Assembly: GCA_003281625.1 (NCBI GenBank) | Contig: QCBL01000007.1 | Coordinates: forward strand, 1-64,000 | Direction: 5' to 3' | DNA length: 64,000 nt | Origin: Prochlorococcus sp. AG-347-I04 | GTDB taxonomy: Bacteria > Cyanobacteriota > Cyanobacteriia > PCC-6307 > Cyanobiaceae | Shown here: positions 44,146 to 53,971 of the stretch, piece after piece | How the letters are laid out: every line of letters starts with the position of its first letter | How positions within the stretch are numbered: position 1 is the first letter of the stretch | Made by a program: the position numbers and the translations under genes | Notes under the pieces: model-generated | Database searches by the model: none | What the model was told of the DNA's origin: nothing | What the model saw: the letters and a program-made list of their open reading frames with translations, nothing else

Positions 44146-45918
44146 CTAAAAACCTACTTGAACATTCCACAAATCTGCATACGTTTTGTTCTGATCTAAT
44201 AGGTTTTCATGTTTTCCACTTTCAACTATTCTGCCCTTATCAATAACAATTATATTATCTGCATTTTTTATAGTGCTTAATCTATGAGCTATTACTATAG
44301 TGGTTCTTTCTTTTGTGATTTTAGATAATGATTTTTGAATTAAAGCCTCTGTTTCATTATCAACTGAGGCTGTAGCCTCATCTAATATTAATATTGGAGC
44401 ATCCTTCAAAACAGCTCTAGCCAAAGCTATTCTTTGGCGTTGACCCCCTGAGAGCCTTTGTCCCCTCTCTCCCACTATAGTTTTATAACCTTCTGGCAAT
44501 TGTTCAATAAATTTATGCGCTTCAGCAATCTTTGAAGCTTTAATGATATCTTTAAGATTTGGGTTGATTGAGCCATAAGCAATATTTTCTTGTACAGTAC
44601 CATGAAATAAATAAGTTTCTTGACTTACTAAGGAAATACATTTTCTTAAATCCCTCAAATTTATTTCTTTAATAGAAATGCCATCCAAGGTTATTGCCCC
44701 ATTATTGATATCATAAATCCTAAGGAGTAATTTTATAATTGTACTTTTCCCAGAACCTGTTAAACCAACAATTCCTAATGTTGAATTATTTTCGATTTTG
44801 AAATTTATGTTTTTTAAAGTTAAATCTCTTCCAGAATAATTAAAATTTACATTATTAAAAATAATTTCCCCTTTAATATCTTTAGGTTCAATTTTTATTT
44901 TTCCATCTTTTATTTTTATAGGCGTATCTATGAGATCAATTACTCTATCTATTGATGCCATAGACCTCTGAAAATCATCTAAAACATGCCCCAAAGTAGT
45001 TAAAGGCCATAATAGTCTTTGTGTAATAAATACTAAAAAACTATAAGTTCCTACATCAAGTGTCTTATTCCAAGTTTGGAAACCTCCAATTAATAGAATC
45101 GCTATAAAAGCAAATAAGATTGCAAATCTTATAAGAGGGATAAAAGCAGAAGATAATTTAATTGCAGCCTTATTACTTCTCTGATAATCGAGACTTTCTT
45201 TGTTTAATCTATTTAGTTCCCATTTTTCTTTAGTAAAACTTTTTATGGTTAAAATTCCACTTAAATTATTATTAAGTCTTGATGCTAACAGTCCAGCTTT
45301 ATTTCTAACATCTCTATATTTCGGAGCAAGCTTCCTTTGAAATTTAATTGAGCCTAAAAATATAATTGGAATAGGAAAGAAAGCAAATAAAGCGATTTTT
45401 GGAGCAACAAAAATCATTGTTCCCCCAATTATCAAAACAGTTATAAATAATTGAATAATCTGATTAGCCCCTTGATCTAGAAATCTCTCGAGTTGATTTA
45501 TGTCATCATTTAAAATAGATAATAGTCTTCCAGTATTATCATTTTCAAAAAAATCCATATCTAATTCCTGGATATGCTCATAAGCTTTTATTCTTAATTT
45601 ATGTTGCGATAGCTGAGCTAAATTTCTCCATAAAATCGAATATAAATATTCAAAGGAGGATTCACCAGACCAAACTATTCCTGAAGCAAATGCAAGAAAA
45701 ATCAATTGTGCTGGAACTTCTTTTATCCCAAAACCGGCAATCCATGAATTCTGTTCCTGCACAACGATATCAACTGCAAGACCAATTATTACAGGGGGAG
45801 CCAAATCAAGTATTTTGTTAATTATGGAACTAACAAAGGCAAAAAATAGTAACCTTCTTTCTTCAATCAGATTTAAATAAAGTCTAATTATTGGATTTTG
45901 ATTGTTCTTAGGCCTCAT
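44146..45918 (-). CDS. ABC transporter, fused permease/ATPase (MsbA-like)
   Basis: Six TM region, GIVGLTGSGKSTIIKLLL, LSGGQRQRIALARAVLKDAPILILDEATASVD. Confidence 0.92.
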   Translation of the reverse strand: MRPKNNQNPIIRLYLNLIEERRLLFFAFVSSIINKILDLAPPVIIGLAVDIVVQEQNSWIAGFGIKEVPAQLIFLAFASGIVWSGESSFEYLYSILWRNLAQLSQHKLRIKAYEHIQELDMDFFENDNTGRLLSILNDDINQLERFLDQGANQIIQLFITVLIIGGTMIFVAPKIALFAFFPIPIIFLGSIKFQRKLAPKYRDVRNKAGLLASRLNNNLSGILTIKSFTKEKWELNRLNKESLDYQRSNKAAIKLSSAFIPLIRFAILFAFIAILLIGGFQTWNKTLDVGTYSFLVFITQRLLWPLTTLGHVLDDFQRSMASIDRVIDLIDTPIKIKDGKIKIEPKDIKGEIIFNNVNFNYSGRDLTLKNINFKIENNSTLGIVGLTGSGKSTIIKLLLRIYDINNGAITLDGISIKEINLRDLRKCISLVSQETYLFHGTVQENIAYGSINPNLKDIIKASKIAEAHKFIEQLPEGYKTIVGERGQRLSGGQRQRIALARAVLKDAPILILDEATASVDNETEALIQKSLSKITKERTTIVIAHRLSTIKNADNIIVIDKGRIVESGKHENLLDQNKTYADLWNVQVGF

Positions 45919-45928
45919 AAAATAACAA

Positions 45929-46222
45929 TTAAATTTTTCTATTATGATTTAAATTTTCTTTAGTTTGTAATTTACATTTTGTTTTTGCATCTTGATGACT
46001 TGCAGTTTGTGTAAATTCTTCGTAGTAACAATCACAAGTTTTATTCGCAATTTCCTCACTATATGCCATTTCTGCTTTCATCATCTCCTCTTTAACACTC
46101 TGAAGACAAAATAATTTTATGATTGAATTTTGTTTTGTTTGAGCTAAAAAATAACTATTAAAAGAGTTGAATAGGATTATCAGATTCACAAAAATAAAGA
46201 ATTTATATTTGCTAACTTTCAT
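45929..46222 (-). CDS. Small exported Cys-containing hypothetical protein
   Basis: Signal-like N-terminus then CDCYYEEFTQ..TKCKLQ. Confidence 0.5.
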   Translation of the reverse strand: MKVSKYKFFIFVNLIILFNSFNSYFLAQTKQNSIIKLFCLQSVKEEMMKAEMAYSEEIANKTCDCYYEEFTQTASHQDAKTKCKLQTKENLNHNRKI

Positions 46223-46231
46223 TCTCTGTAC

Positions 46232-48013
46232 CTAATTTCTGACTTTAATTTTTTTTAATTTATTTTTAGTTTCTATATGCAGATCTCTAGGTAAATCTAC
46301 CAAACTATAATCATTAAAAATCTGTATCTTACCTATTGATCTACCATTTATATTGGTTGAATTACAGATTGAGGATATGATATTTGCAACTCTAACACCA
46401 TCAAATTTACCAAAGTTAAATTTATAGGTTTCAAAAGAATCATTTTGATAATTATTTCTTCTATTTGAACTTCTCATACGATTATTAGTATTTCTATTTG
46501 ATCTATTTCGATCAGTATTATTTTGTTTATGAATCCAAGAATCATCTTCATTAACAAAAAATGATTTACTACCTATTGCTAAATTAATCGCTGCCATTGC
46601 AATATTTGAGTCATCCATAGAGTATTTTTCTTTTAAATTATCTAGTACATCAATAATCAAAGCTTTATTTTCTTCATTTTCATCTTTAGCTAAAGAACTC
46701 TCGTTAACATTCTCTATAAGTTTCTCCATCCTTTTTTCATTTATTATTTTATTACTTGGTATATTAATTTCTTCAATCTTAGTTCTCGTTGAGTTTTCTA
46801 AGTTTCTTAGAAAATGTTTTTCTCTTTGATTAACAAATAAAATTGCTTCTCCTGATCTGCCTGCCCTTCCAGTTCTTCCAATTCTATGAGTATATGTTTC
46901 CTTATCAAAAGGAAAATCGTAATTAACAACAAGTTTTATCCTCTCAACATCTAATCCTCTAGCTGCAACATCAGTTGCAACAAGGATATTAATAAATCCC
47001 TTTTTTAATCTATCTACAGTATTTTCTCTTTGAATTTGAGGTATATCTCCATTAAGTACTGCCACAGAATGACCTGAATTCTCTAAAGATTCAGCTATTG
47101 AAGTAGTAAGCAGTTTTGTCCTGACAAAAATAATAACACCCTCATTATTAAGTTCTAATATTCTTCTTAAAGCATCTAACTTATGATGCCTTTGTACATA
47201 TATAAATTTTTGCGAAATTAATTGAGTTTCTTTTTTGACACTTTTGATTAATATTTCGGCGGGATCATTTAGATATTTTTTTGCTATATTTCTTATCTCA
47301 CTAGGCATTGTTGCTGAAAACAATACCATCTGCTTATTTTCCGGAAGTTGATTTATTATCCATTCAATATCTTCAAGAAAACCCATATTTAACATTTCAT
47401 CTGCCTCATCTAAAACAAGACAATTTATATCTTTAATTTTAAAAGTCCCCTGCCTTATATGATCCATTATTCGGCCTGGAGTCCCAACTACTACGTCAAC
47501 TTTTCTTTTCAATGCAGAAATTTGATTTCGATAGTCGGTACCTCCATATATTGCAACCGTCTTAAAATTACTTGATTCAGAACTATAACTTTTAAAAGAT
47601 TCTGCTACTTGAGTTGCTAATTCTCTTGTAGGAGTCATAACTAAAACCTTGGCATTTAATTCTTTATTATCTGCAAGTTTTTCTATTAATGGTAATGCGA
47701 AAGCTGCAGTCTTTCCTGTTCCTGTTTGTGCTTGGCCTAGTAAATCTCTACCTAACATTAGTTCTGGAATTGCAGCTTTTTGGATAGGAGTTGGATTTTT
47801 ATATCCTTTATTTTTTAACGAATTTAAGATCGATTGATTAAACCCAAAATCGAGAAATCCATTCTCATTATCATTTCCTTTCGATGCTTCCCTTGATTTT
47901 GATTCATTTTTTTTTTCGTTCTCTAAGTTCTTTAACTCAAGGAGGGATGCATCTTCATTCTGAGATTTTTCCTGATCACTACCAAGAGAGTTACTATCTT
48001 TTTTTAAAACCAT
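46232..48013 (-). CDS. deaD: DEAD-box RNA helicase, CsdA/DeaD type with C-terminal DbpA-like RNA-binding domain
   Basis: GQAQTGTGKTAAFALP, VLDEADEMLNMGF, LFSATMP, HRIGRTGRAGRSGEAI, Asn/Arg-rich linker then GKFDGVRVANIISSIC...INGRSIGKIQIFNDYSLVDLP. Confidence 0.94.
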   Translation of the reverse strand: MVLKKDSNSLGSDQEKSQNEDASLLELKNLENEKKNESKSREASKGNDNENGFLDFGFNQSILNSLKNKGYKNPTPIQKAAIPELMLGRDLLGQAQTGTGKTAAFALPLIEKLADNKELNAKVLVMTPTRELATQVAESFKSYSSESSNFKTVAIYGGTDYRNQISALKRKVDVVVGTPGRIMDHIRQGTFKIKDINCLVLDEADEMLNMGFLEDIEWIINQLPENKQMVLFSATMPSEIRNIAKKYLNDPAEILIKSVKKETQLISQKFIYVQRHHKLDALRRILELNNEGVIIFVRTKLLTTSIAESLENSGHSVAVLNGDIPQIQRENTVDRLKKGFINILVATDVAARGLDVERIKLVVNYDFPFDKETYTHRIGRTGRAGRSGEAILFVNQREKHFLRNLENSTRTKIEEINIPSNKIINEKRMEKLIENVNESSLAKDENEENKALIIDVLDNLKEKYSMDDSNIAMAAINLAIGSKSFFVNEDDSWIHKQNNTDRNRSNRNTNNRMRSSNRRNNYQNDSFETYKFNFGKFDGVRVANIISSICNSTNINGRSIGKIQIFNDYSLVDLPRDLHIETKNKLKKIKVRN

Positions 48014-48018
48014 TTTAA

Positions 48019-48045
48019 ATGCCTAATAATCTTCTGATTAGGCAT
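48019..48045 (-). promoter_or_regulatory. Hairpin covering the ribosome-binding region of the DEAD-box helicase
   Basis: mRNA AUGCCUAAU-CAGAAGAUU-AUUAGGCAU, 9-bp perfect stem, ending 5 nt before the start codon at 48013; its 3' arm contains the AGG SD-like core. Confidence 0.55.
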
Positions 48046-48151
48046 TCAACAAATATCTAAATTGACTTAAATTGTTGACTAGCCTTACAGAGCCGAATTA
48101 TTAATCTAACATCTTGGGGTTAAGATCTTACAAATTTCTCAAAAATAAAAT

Positions 48152-49855
48152 TTAATTTAAATAATAAATATCTAGAAAATTTTTCGCTCTTGTAACAGCA
48201 GTGTAAAATAACCTTCTTTCAAATTTATCTCTGCAAAAGATATTATCATTATCTTTTTTTTCTTTTAAAGCATATTGATTTCTTCTATACTTTTGGGACC
48301 ACAAAATGCTTACTTTCTCAGATTCACTTCCTTGAGATTTATGGATAGTAATGGCTATTGCTGGCACAACATTTTCTAAATTAGATGGATCAATTAATGT
48401 GACTATTTCTTCGTTATTATCATTAAATTTTCTAAAAAGATATTTTCTTTTATTTTTTAAACCTATTAGTACTCCGATATCCCCATTTGATAATCCAAGT
48501 TCGTTATTATTTTTTGTACACATGATCGGAACACCCTCGTTAAGATTTTTAAGGTCATATGGTTTTTTTTGAGAAAAAACAATTTCATTCAAATATTCAA
48601 CACTCCATATTCCGGAATTTTTTTCGCATAAGATCAAGTGACTTTGTAAATCCAGAAATATCTTATTTACTAAATCTTTTTCATTAAGCAATAAATTATC
48701 AATACCCTCATCAAATATATATTTTTTTTTACTTAAATTTGAAGTTGAAAGATTTAACTGTTTTAGATGACTTGTAATAGAAAAAAATAGATCTTTTGGT
48801 ATATCTTTTTCTCTACTTTTTGAAATAGTAATTTCTTTTGAATTATTATCTTTTTCTAATTCTTTTATCTTTTGATTAAGTAAAGAAAAATCATTTTTAA
48901 ATATTAAACTACTAATTAATGCTATATCTCCAACATTTCTATAAGTTTTTTCTAAATTTACTATACAAGATTTAATTGAACTATTATCACCATATTCAAA
49001 CAAATAATTCCAGATAGAACAATTATTTACTGGAGACAATTGATTTTTGTCCCCGACTAAAATAATTTTACAGTCCTTTGCTAGCAAATTTAAAACTGAT
49101 TCAATTAAATCAATATTTACCATAGACATTTCATCAATTATGAAAATATCAAGCTCTTTTAGTTTAAATTTCAACTTAAGAGATTTATTTTGAGAATTTA
49201 AAATCCATCTATGTAAAGTTTGAAATTCTATTTGGTCTAGAAATTTACTAAAGGAAATATTTGTTTTATCATTAAGAGCTTCTTTCAGACGAGCAGTAGC
49301 TTTACCCGTTGGAGCAGACAACCCAATATTTAAAAAGTTATCAATTCGAAGTAGTTCTAGTATTAACTTTATTATTAAAGTTGTTTTACCCGTACCTGGT
49401 CCTCCTTGAAGGAAAACTAAGTTTGAATATTTAAATATATTTTTTATTTGATCAATCTTATTATCATCTTTATAAATTATCGAATTCATAAAATTATCAG
49501 TATCTATTTTTTTTAGAAATGAATTAATAACTCTTTCTATCTTTTTTGACCATTTTGACAGGGATAATTTTCTATTTACTAATACAAATGGAGAATTAAA
49601 GGAACCTATCAAGCCTATATTTTTTAGAACATCTATATGTTTATTGGGCCAGCCATCTTCTAATAATTCAAAGATTATCAAACTATTATCTAAATCAATA
49701 ATAGTTTCACCATTTTTTTCAAACTCTAATAAAATTTTTATTACATCTTTTACAAAATTTCCATATTTTTTTTCATTGAATTTGAAAATACCTAAAATTA
49801 AATTAAATATATGACTGTATTGAAACTGTTCAATATCCGTAGTAGTTTTAGTCAT
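48152..49855 (-). CDS. recD: Exodeoxyribonuclease V alpha subunit RecD
   Basis: LQGGPGTGKTTLIIKLIL, APTGKATARLKEAL, IIDEMSMVNIDLI, VGDKNQLSPV, AITIHKSQGSE, FYTAVTRAK. Confidence 0.93.
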   Translation of the reverse strand: MTKTTTDIEQFQYSHIFNLILGIFKFNEKKYGNFVKDVIKILLEFEKNGETIIDLDNSLIIFELLEDGWPNKHIDVLKNIGLIGSFNSPFVLVNRKLSLSKWSKKIERVINSFLKKIDTDNFMNSIIYKDDNKIDQIKNIFKYSNLVFLQGGPGTGKTTLIIKLILELLRIDNFLNIGLSAPTGKATARLKEALNDKTNISFSKFLDQIEFQTLHRWILNSQNKSLKLKFKLKELDIFIIDEMSMVNIDLIESVLNLLAKDCKIILVGDKNQLSPVNNCSIWNYLFEYGDNSSIKSCIVNLEKTYRNVGDIALISSLIFKNDFSLLNQKIKELEKDNNSKEITISKSREKDIPKDLFFSITSHLKQLNLSTSNLSKKKYIFDEGIDNLLLNEKDLVNKIFLDLQSHLILCEKNSGIWSVEYLNEIVFSQKKPYDLKNLNEGVPIMCTKNNNELGLSNGDIGVLIGLKNKRKYLFRKFNDNNEEIVTLIDPSNLENVVPAIAITIHKSQGSESEKVSILWSQKYRRNQYALKEKKDNDNIFCRDKFERRLFYTAVTRAKNFLDIYYLN

Positions 49856-49856
49856 T

Positions 49857-52800
49857 TTAAAAAAGGTTATCTAAATAATTAATTCTTTTTAAAGGTGCTT
49901 TACCTATAAAAATACCTGGAGGAACTTCGTTCGACTTGGATTTTTCAAATAATTCAAAATCTGGCAATCCCTTTAAAAAAAAATAAATATATCCCCCTAA
50001 ATGTTTATGAGGTTGATAATTTTTAAGTCGCCACTTTAATAATCTATGCAATGCTAATAAATAAAGGTGAGATTGCAATGGATAATGATGTTTAATCATT
50101 TCATTTCTCATATTTTCATAGCTATAGTTTCTTGGTAAACAACCACTATTATCACTGCCAGAAATAAAATTACTTTTCCAATCAATTACCCACCATTTAC
50201 TATCTTCTAATTTATTACCTACAGGGAAAACACAATCAATACATCCTGAATGAAAGCCTTTATTAATAATTTGAAGATCATTTATTTTCTTTGCATATTC
50301 TTCACCAAATTCATATTCCTGATCTAAAAAAAAACATTTTGATATGTCATTAGAACTAATATTTCTGCCTTCATAAGAAAGAGTTAAATCATATTTAAGC
50401 TCCTTAATTAAGTATGCATTTGGAATATCTACTAGTTTCTTATTTTGTAATTCACTTCCTAAAGATATATTTATAATTCTTAAAATCGCATCTTTTACTT
50501 TAAAAGCCAAAGAAGTGTCGATTTGATGAAAGTTCAATTCCTCAATAATTAAATCAATTAATTCTTGATTATTATCGTTTCTAAATTCAAATCTTTCTAT
50601 TATTTTATGCAGGCAAGTCCCAGCAATAGTTCCTTTTGGAAATTCACTTAAGGGATTTGGATAAGAAAAATAATTAGGATAATTTTTTGAGTTTCTAAGA
50701 TTAGACTCTTTGATAATTGATATATTATCTTCATAATCCTTAATTTGATTAATACCTGTATCAATATTTTTATCTTTACGTATCCAAGAAGAATAACTTG
50801 AATAAGAAATAAATTGATCAGAATTAAACTCTTTAGATATTTTTTTATTAACGTTATCGAATTTCCAAAGATTACTATTCAATCGTTTGGTTCGGAACTT
50901 AGCAAAACTTTCTTTTATTTTCTCTTTTTCTAAACTGATTTCAAAAGTAGATCTATATACATTGACATTTTCCAAATTATTAAGTAAATCATTATTTAAG
51001 ATATTATTTGAATCTTCTAAATCATTAAAAACTATAAGTTTATATTTGCTCCTTGTAAGTGCTACATAAATTAACCTCTCACTCTCTTTAAATAAATCTT
51101 GCTCTTCTATTAATTTAAATTTTTCAACCTTTGGGTAATTATTTGAAATATTAATATATATTTTTTTATCAATATTTGATTTCCAAAGAGGTCCTTTAAT
51201 CTTATTTGACTTATTTGAAATAAATGAGAGATATGGACATAGAACCATTTCAAATTCAAGACCCTTACTACTATGAATGGTAGAGAGATTTATTCCATTT
51301 TGAAGATTATAATCTTTCGTCAAAAAATCTTCTCCAGTACAAATTCTTAAAATATGATCTAACTGATTTTTATACCACTTAAAAACTTTATTGAGATTAA
51401 AATCATTGTTCATTAATTCTATTTCAACAATTTCTGAAAGTTGAAATAAATTTGCATTTAAATCTGAATCATGAATAATCGAGGATGACTTGTAATTTAT
51501 AAGGAGTTCATTAACAATGTTTAAAAAACCTTTTTCTCTTAGTTCTTGAGACCAAGTAATGCATTTGTTAATTAAAATTTCTAAATTATTGCTAATTCCA
51601 TCATCAAGCAAATCTTCTAATTCTATTTCTATAAACTTTGATGTAGCAAGCAATGTTATATTTTTTAAAAACCTCGGATTTAATAAACATTCAATGAATA
51701 ATAATATTAGAGAACTTGCTTCTGTATCAAAAATATTTTCTTTATTTTGAATTTTGCTTGGAAGATTAAACTGATTTAATTTTTTTTTAAAATCTAAGCA
51801 TTGCGAATTATTTAATGTAAGAATCGCAATTTTATTAATATCAATTTCTTTATTATTTAAAATAAAGTTAACTATGTAATGAGTTACAAGCTCCTCAATA
51901 TCAGTCTCTTTTTTTGAAAAATCTACAATTTCAAATACATCCTTAAATTTTAATTCAGAATTAATATTTTCATTAATTCTAGATGTTAATTTACTGTACT
52001 TTAGTTTTGATTGTTTAAGTCCATTCTTATAAAGTTTATTAAGAATATCAATTAACTTTTTTGAGGATCTATAGTTATCTGTAAGATTAAAAACTTCGAT
52101 TGCATTAGATCTTGCATCTAAGTAAGTTTCAATATCTCCACCTCTAAATTTGTAGATCGCTTGTTTTGGATCACCTACACAAAGTAAAAAATGATTTTTT
52201 GTATTAAAGAACTTTTTTATTAAATTCCACTGTGTACTATCTGTATCTTGAAACTCATCTACTAATACACATTTAAATCTTTTTTGAATTTTAGATAGAG
52301 TAATACTATTACAAATTTCAGAAACTATAAATTTATTTTCTACAGTCTTTATAAGATCATTGAAGTTGAAAATAGAAAAACTTTTCTTTAATTCAATTAA
52401 TTTTATATAAGCTAATTGCGTAAATATTCTTACAAATTCGGTGTAGAAGCCTTCTTTTATTTTATAAATTTTATCTTGTAATAAATTGAATTTAGTAAAA
52501 TCTAATTTTAGATTATATTTATTAATTTCTTTAGATATATTTTCATTGTAAAAATATTTGGATAAAAGATCATCTTTAGAAATATCATATATAAAATCAA
52601 TCATATTACTGGAATCAAGCCTTGCGTTAATCTCCTCAATCCAACAAATTATTTGATTAAACTTATCATTTCTTGGGTTTGCTGCATATATTTGACTTCT
52701 ACCACCACTCTCCTTTATTAATTTTCCCAACTCTATAAGTTGTAAAAATAATTCCTTACCTTTCTTATTCCATTCATTACAAAACTCGTTCCAATTTGAA

Positions 52801-53483
52801 TAAAGAAATTCATTAAAATAATTATTTAAATCAATAATCTTATATTTTTTATTAATTTCAAATTTACAGATATTTTCTTGATCTATATTTTTTAAAATTT
52901 CTACAAAAAATGACTTATTGATCCTGCTACCAAATCTAGAACTAATTTTTTTTTTGTTAACTGCTGAAATAAGCTCATGATTAAGATTCAGAAAATCATC
53001 AATCCACAAATTATCTATTACATCTTTATATAAATTATCTATATCATTCTCAATGAATGGATCTTGAGTTATACCTATTTCAATACTATATTCATCAATA
53101 ATATTATTGCAAAAAGAATGGAATGTAGTTACTTGTAATTTGTAAATTTCATTAACAAAATTATCAATTTCGGATATAATTTTTTTCTTAGATTTTTCCT
53201 TCTCCTTAAATTTGAGATACCAATCCTCAAGGATATTATCAATTTTACTTTCATTATGATTTAGCAAATATAGTTTTAAATCCTGAAATCGTAAAATTAT
53301 TTTATCGCGTAATTCAGAACACGTATTTTTTGTAAAACTTAATAAGAGGATCTCATCAGGTTTAATTTTTTTCTCCAAAACATTCCTTAAAACTAGGTGC
53401 GCCAAAGTGAAACTTTTACCAGTTCCTGCACTTGCTTCTACTAATTTAAAATTATTATTTAAATTAATTTGATTAATATCCAT
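49857..53483 (-). CDS. recB: Exodeoxyribonuclease V beta subunit RecB
   Basis: VEASAGTGKSFTLAHLVLRN, VLVDEFQDTDSTQW, VGDPKQAIYKFRGGDI, NLSTIHSSKGLEF; C-terminal nuclease motif DCVFP...WWVIDWKSN. Confidence 0.95.
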   Translation of the reverse strand: MDINQINLNNNFKLVEASAGTGKSFTLAHLVLRNVLEKKIKPDEILLLSFTKNTCSELRDKIILRFQDLKLYLLNHNESKIDNILEDWYLKFKEKEKSKKKIISEIDNFVNEIYKLQVTTFHSFCNNIIDEYSIEIGITQDPFIENDIDNLYKDVIDNLWIDDFLNLNHELISAVNKKKISSRFGSRINKSFFVEILKNIDQENICKFEINKKYKIIDLNNYFNEFLYSNWNEFCNEWNKKGKELFLQLIELGKLIKESGGRSQIYAANPRNDKFNQIICWIEEINARLDSSNMIDFIYDISKDDLLSKYFYNENISKEINKYNLKLDFTKFNLLQDKIYKIKEGFYTEFVRIFTQLAYIKLIELKKSFSIFNFNDLIKTVENKFIVSEICNSITLSKIQKRFKCVLVDEFQDTDSTQWNLIKKFFNTKNHFLLCVGDPKQAIYKFRGGDIETYLDARSNAIEVFNLTDNYRSSKKLIDILNKLYKNGLKQSKLKYSKLTSRINENINSELKFKDVFEIVDFSKKETDIEELVTHYIVNFILNNKEIDINKIAILTLNNSQCLDFKKKLNQFNLPSKIQNKENIFDTEASSLILLFIECLLNPRFLKNITLLATSKFIEIELEDLLDDGISNNLEILINKCITWSQELREKGFLNIVNELLINYKSSSIIHDSDLNANLFQLSEIVEIELMNNDFNLNKVFKWYKNQLDHILRICTGEDFLTKDYNLQNGINLSTIHSSKGLEFEMVLCPYLSFISNKSNKIKGPLWKSNIDKKIYINISNNYPKVEKFKLIEEQDLFKESERLIYVALTRSKYKLIVFNDLEDSNNILNNDLLNNLENVNVYRSTFEISLEKEKIKESFAKFRTKRLNSNLWKFDNVNKKISKEFNSDQFISYSSYSSWIRKDKNIDTGINQIKDYEDNISIIKESNLRNSKNYPNYFSYPNPLSEFPKGTIAGTCLHKIIERFEFRNDNNQELIDLIIEELNFHQIDTSLAFKVKDAILRIINISLGSELQNKKLVDIPNAYLIKELKYDLTLSYEGRNISSNDISKCFFLDQEYEFGEEYAKKINDLQIINKGFHSGCIDCVFPVGNKLEDSKWWVIDWKSNFISGSDNSGCLPRNYSYENMRNEMIKHHYPLQSHLYLLALHRLLKWRLKNYQPHKHLGGYIYFFLKGLPDFELFEKSKSNEVPPGIFIGKAPLKRINYLDNLF

Positions 53484-53494
53484 ATCTTTATTAA

Positions 53495-53968
53495 TTAATA
53501 TTTGACCTCTTTTTTATAAAGTAAGTAATTCTTAAATTTATTTTTTAAATATTGCTCCTCTAAAGCAATCTTAAATTTAATTATTAAACAAAGACTTATT
53601 GATAAAAATAAATAATAAATAGATAATTTGGTTATAAAAACTCCAAAGGAAATAAATATTAAAGAATAGTAAATAGGATGACGCGTTAATCGATAAATAC
53701 CTGTAGTTACAAGATTACTATTATTTATAGGCCTTGGTAAAGGGGATAAATTTTTACCTAAATCTTTAATTGCAAATAAGAGTATTAAGGAAGCGATTAT
53801 GATAATAAAAACCCCCAGAGAATAGGAAAAAGGACTAACCTGAATTATTTGTTTTTGAGGAATAAATTCCCATTGAAAAAAATGGAGACTAATAATAAAG
53901 AACTGTATAAAAACAAGGAACATTTCATAAGCTGTCTTTAAAAAAGTTTTTAACTTAAATTTACCCAT
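53495..53968 (-). CDS. Isoprenylcysteine carboxyl methyltransferase/PEMT-like membrane protein
   Basis: LVTTGIYRLTRHPIYYSLIFISFG...ALEEQYLKNKFKNYLLYKKEV. Confidence 0.8.
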   Translation of the reverse strand: MGKFKLKTFLKTAYEMFLVFIQFFIISLHFFQWEFIPQKQIIQVSPFSYSLGVFIIIIASLILLFAIKDLGKNLSPLPRPINNSNLVTTGIYRLTRHPIYYSLIFISFGVFITKLSIYYLFLSISLCLIIKFKIALEEQYLKNKFKNYLLYKKEVKY

Positions 53969-53971
53969 TAT

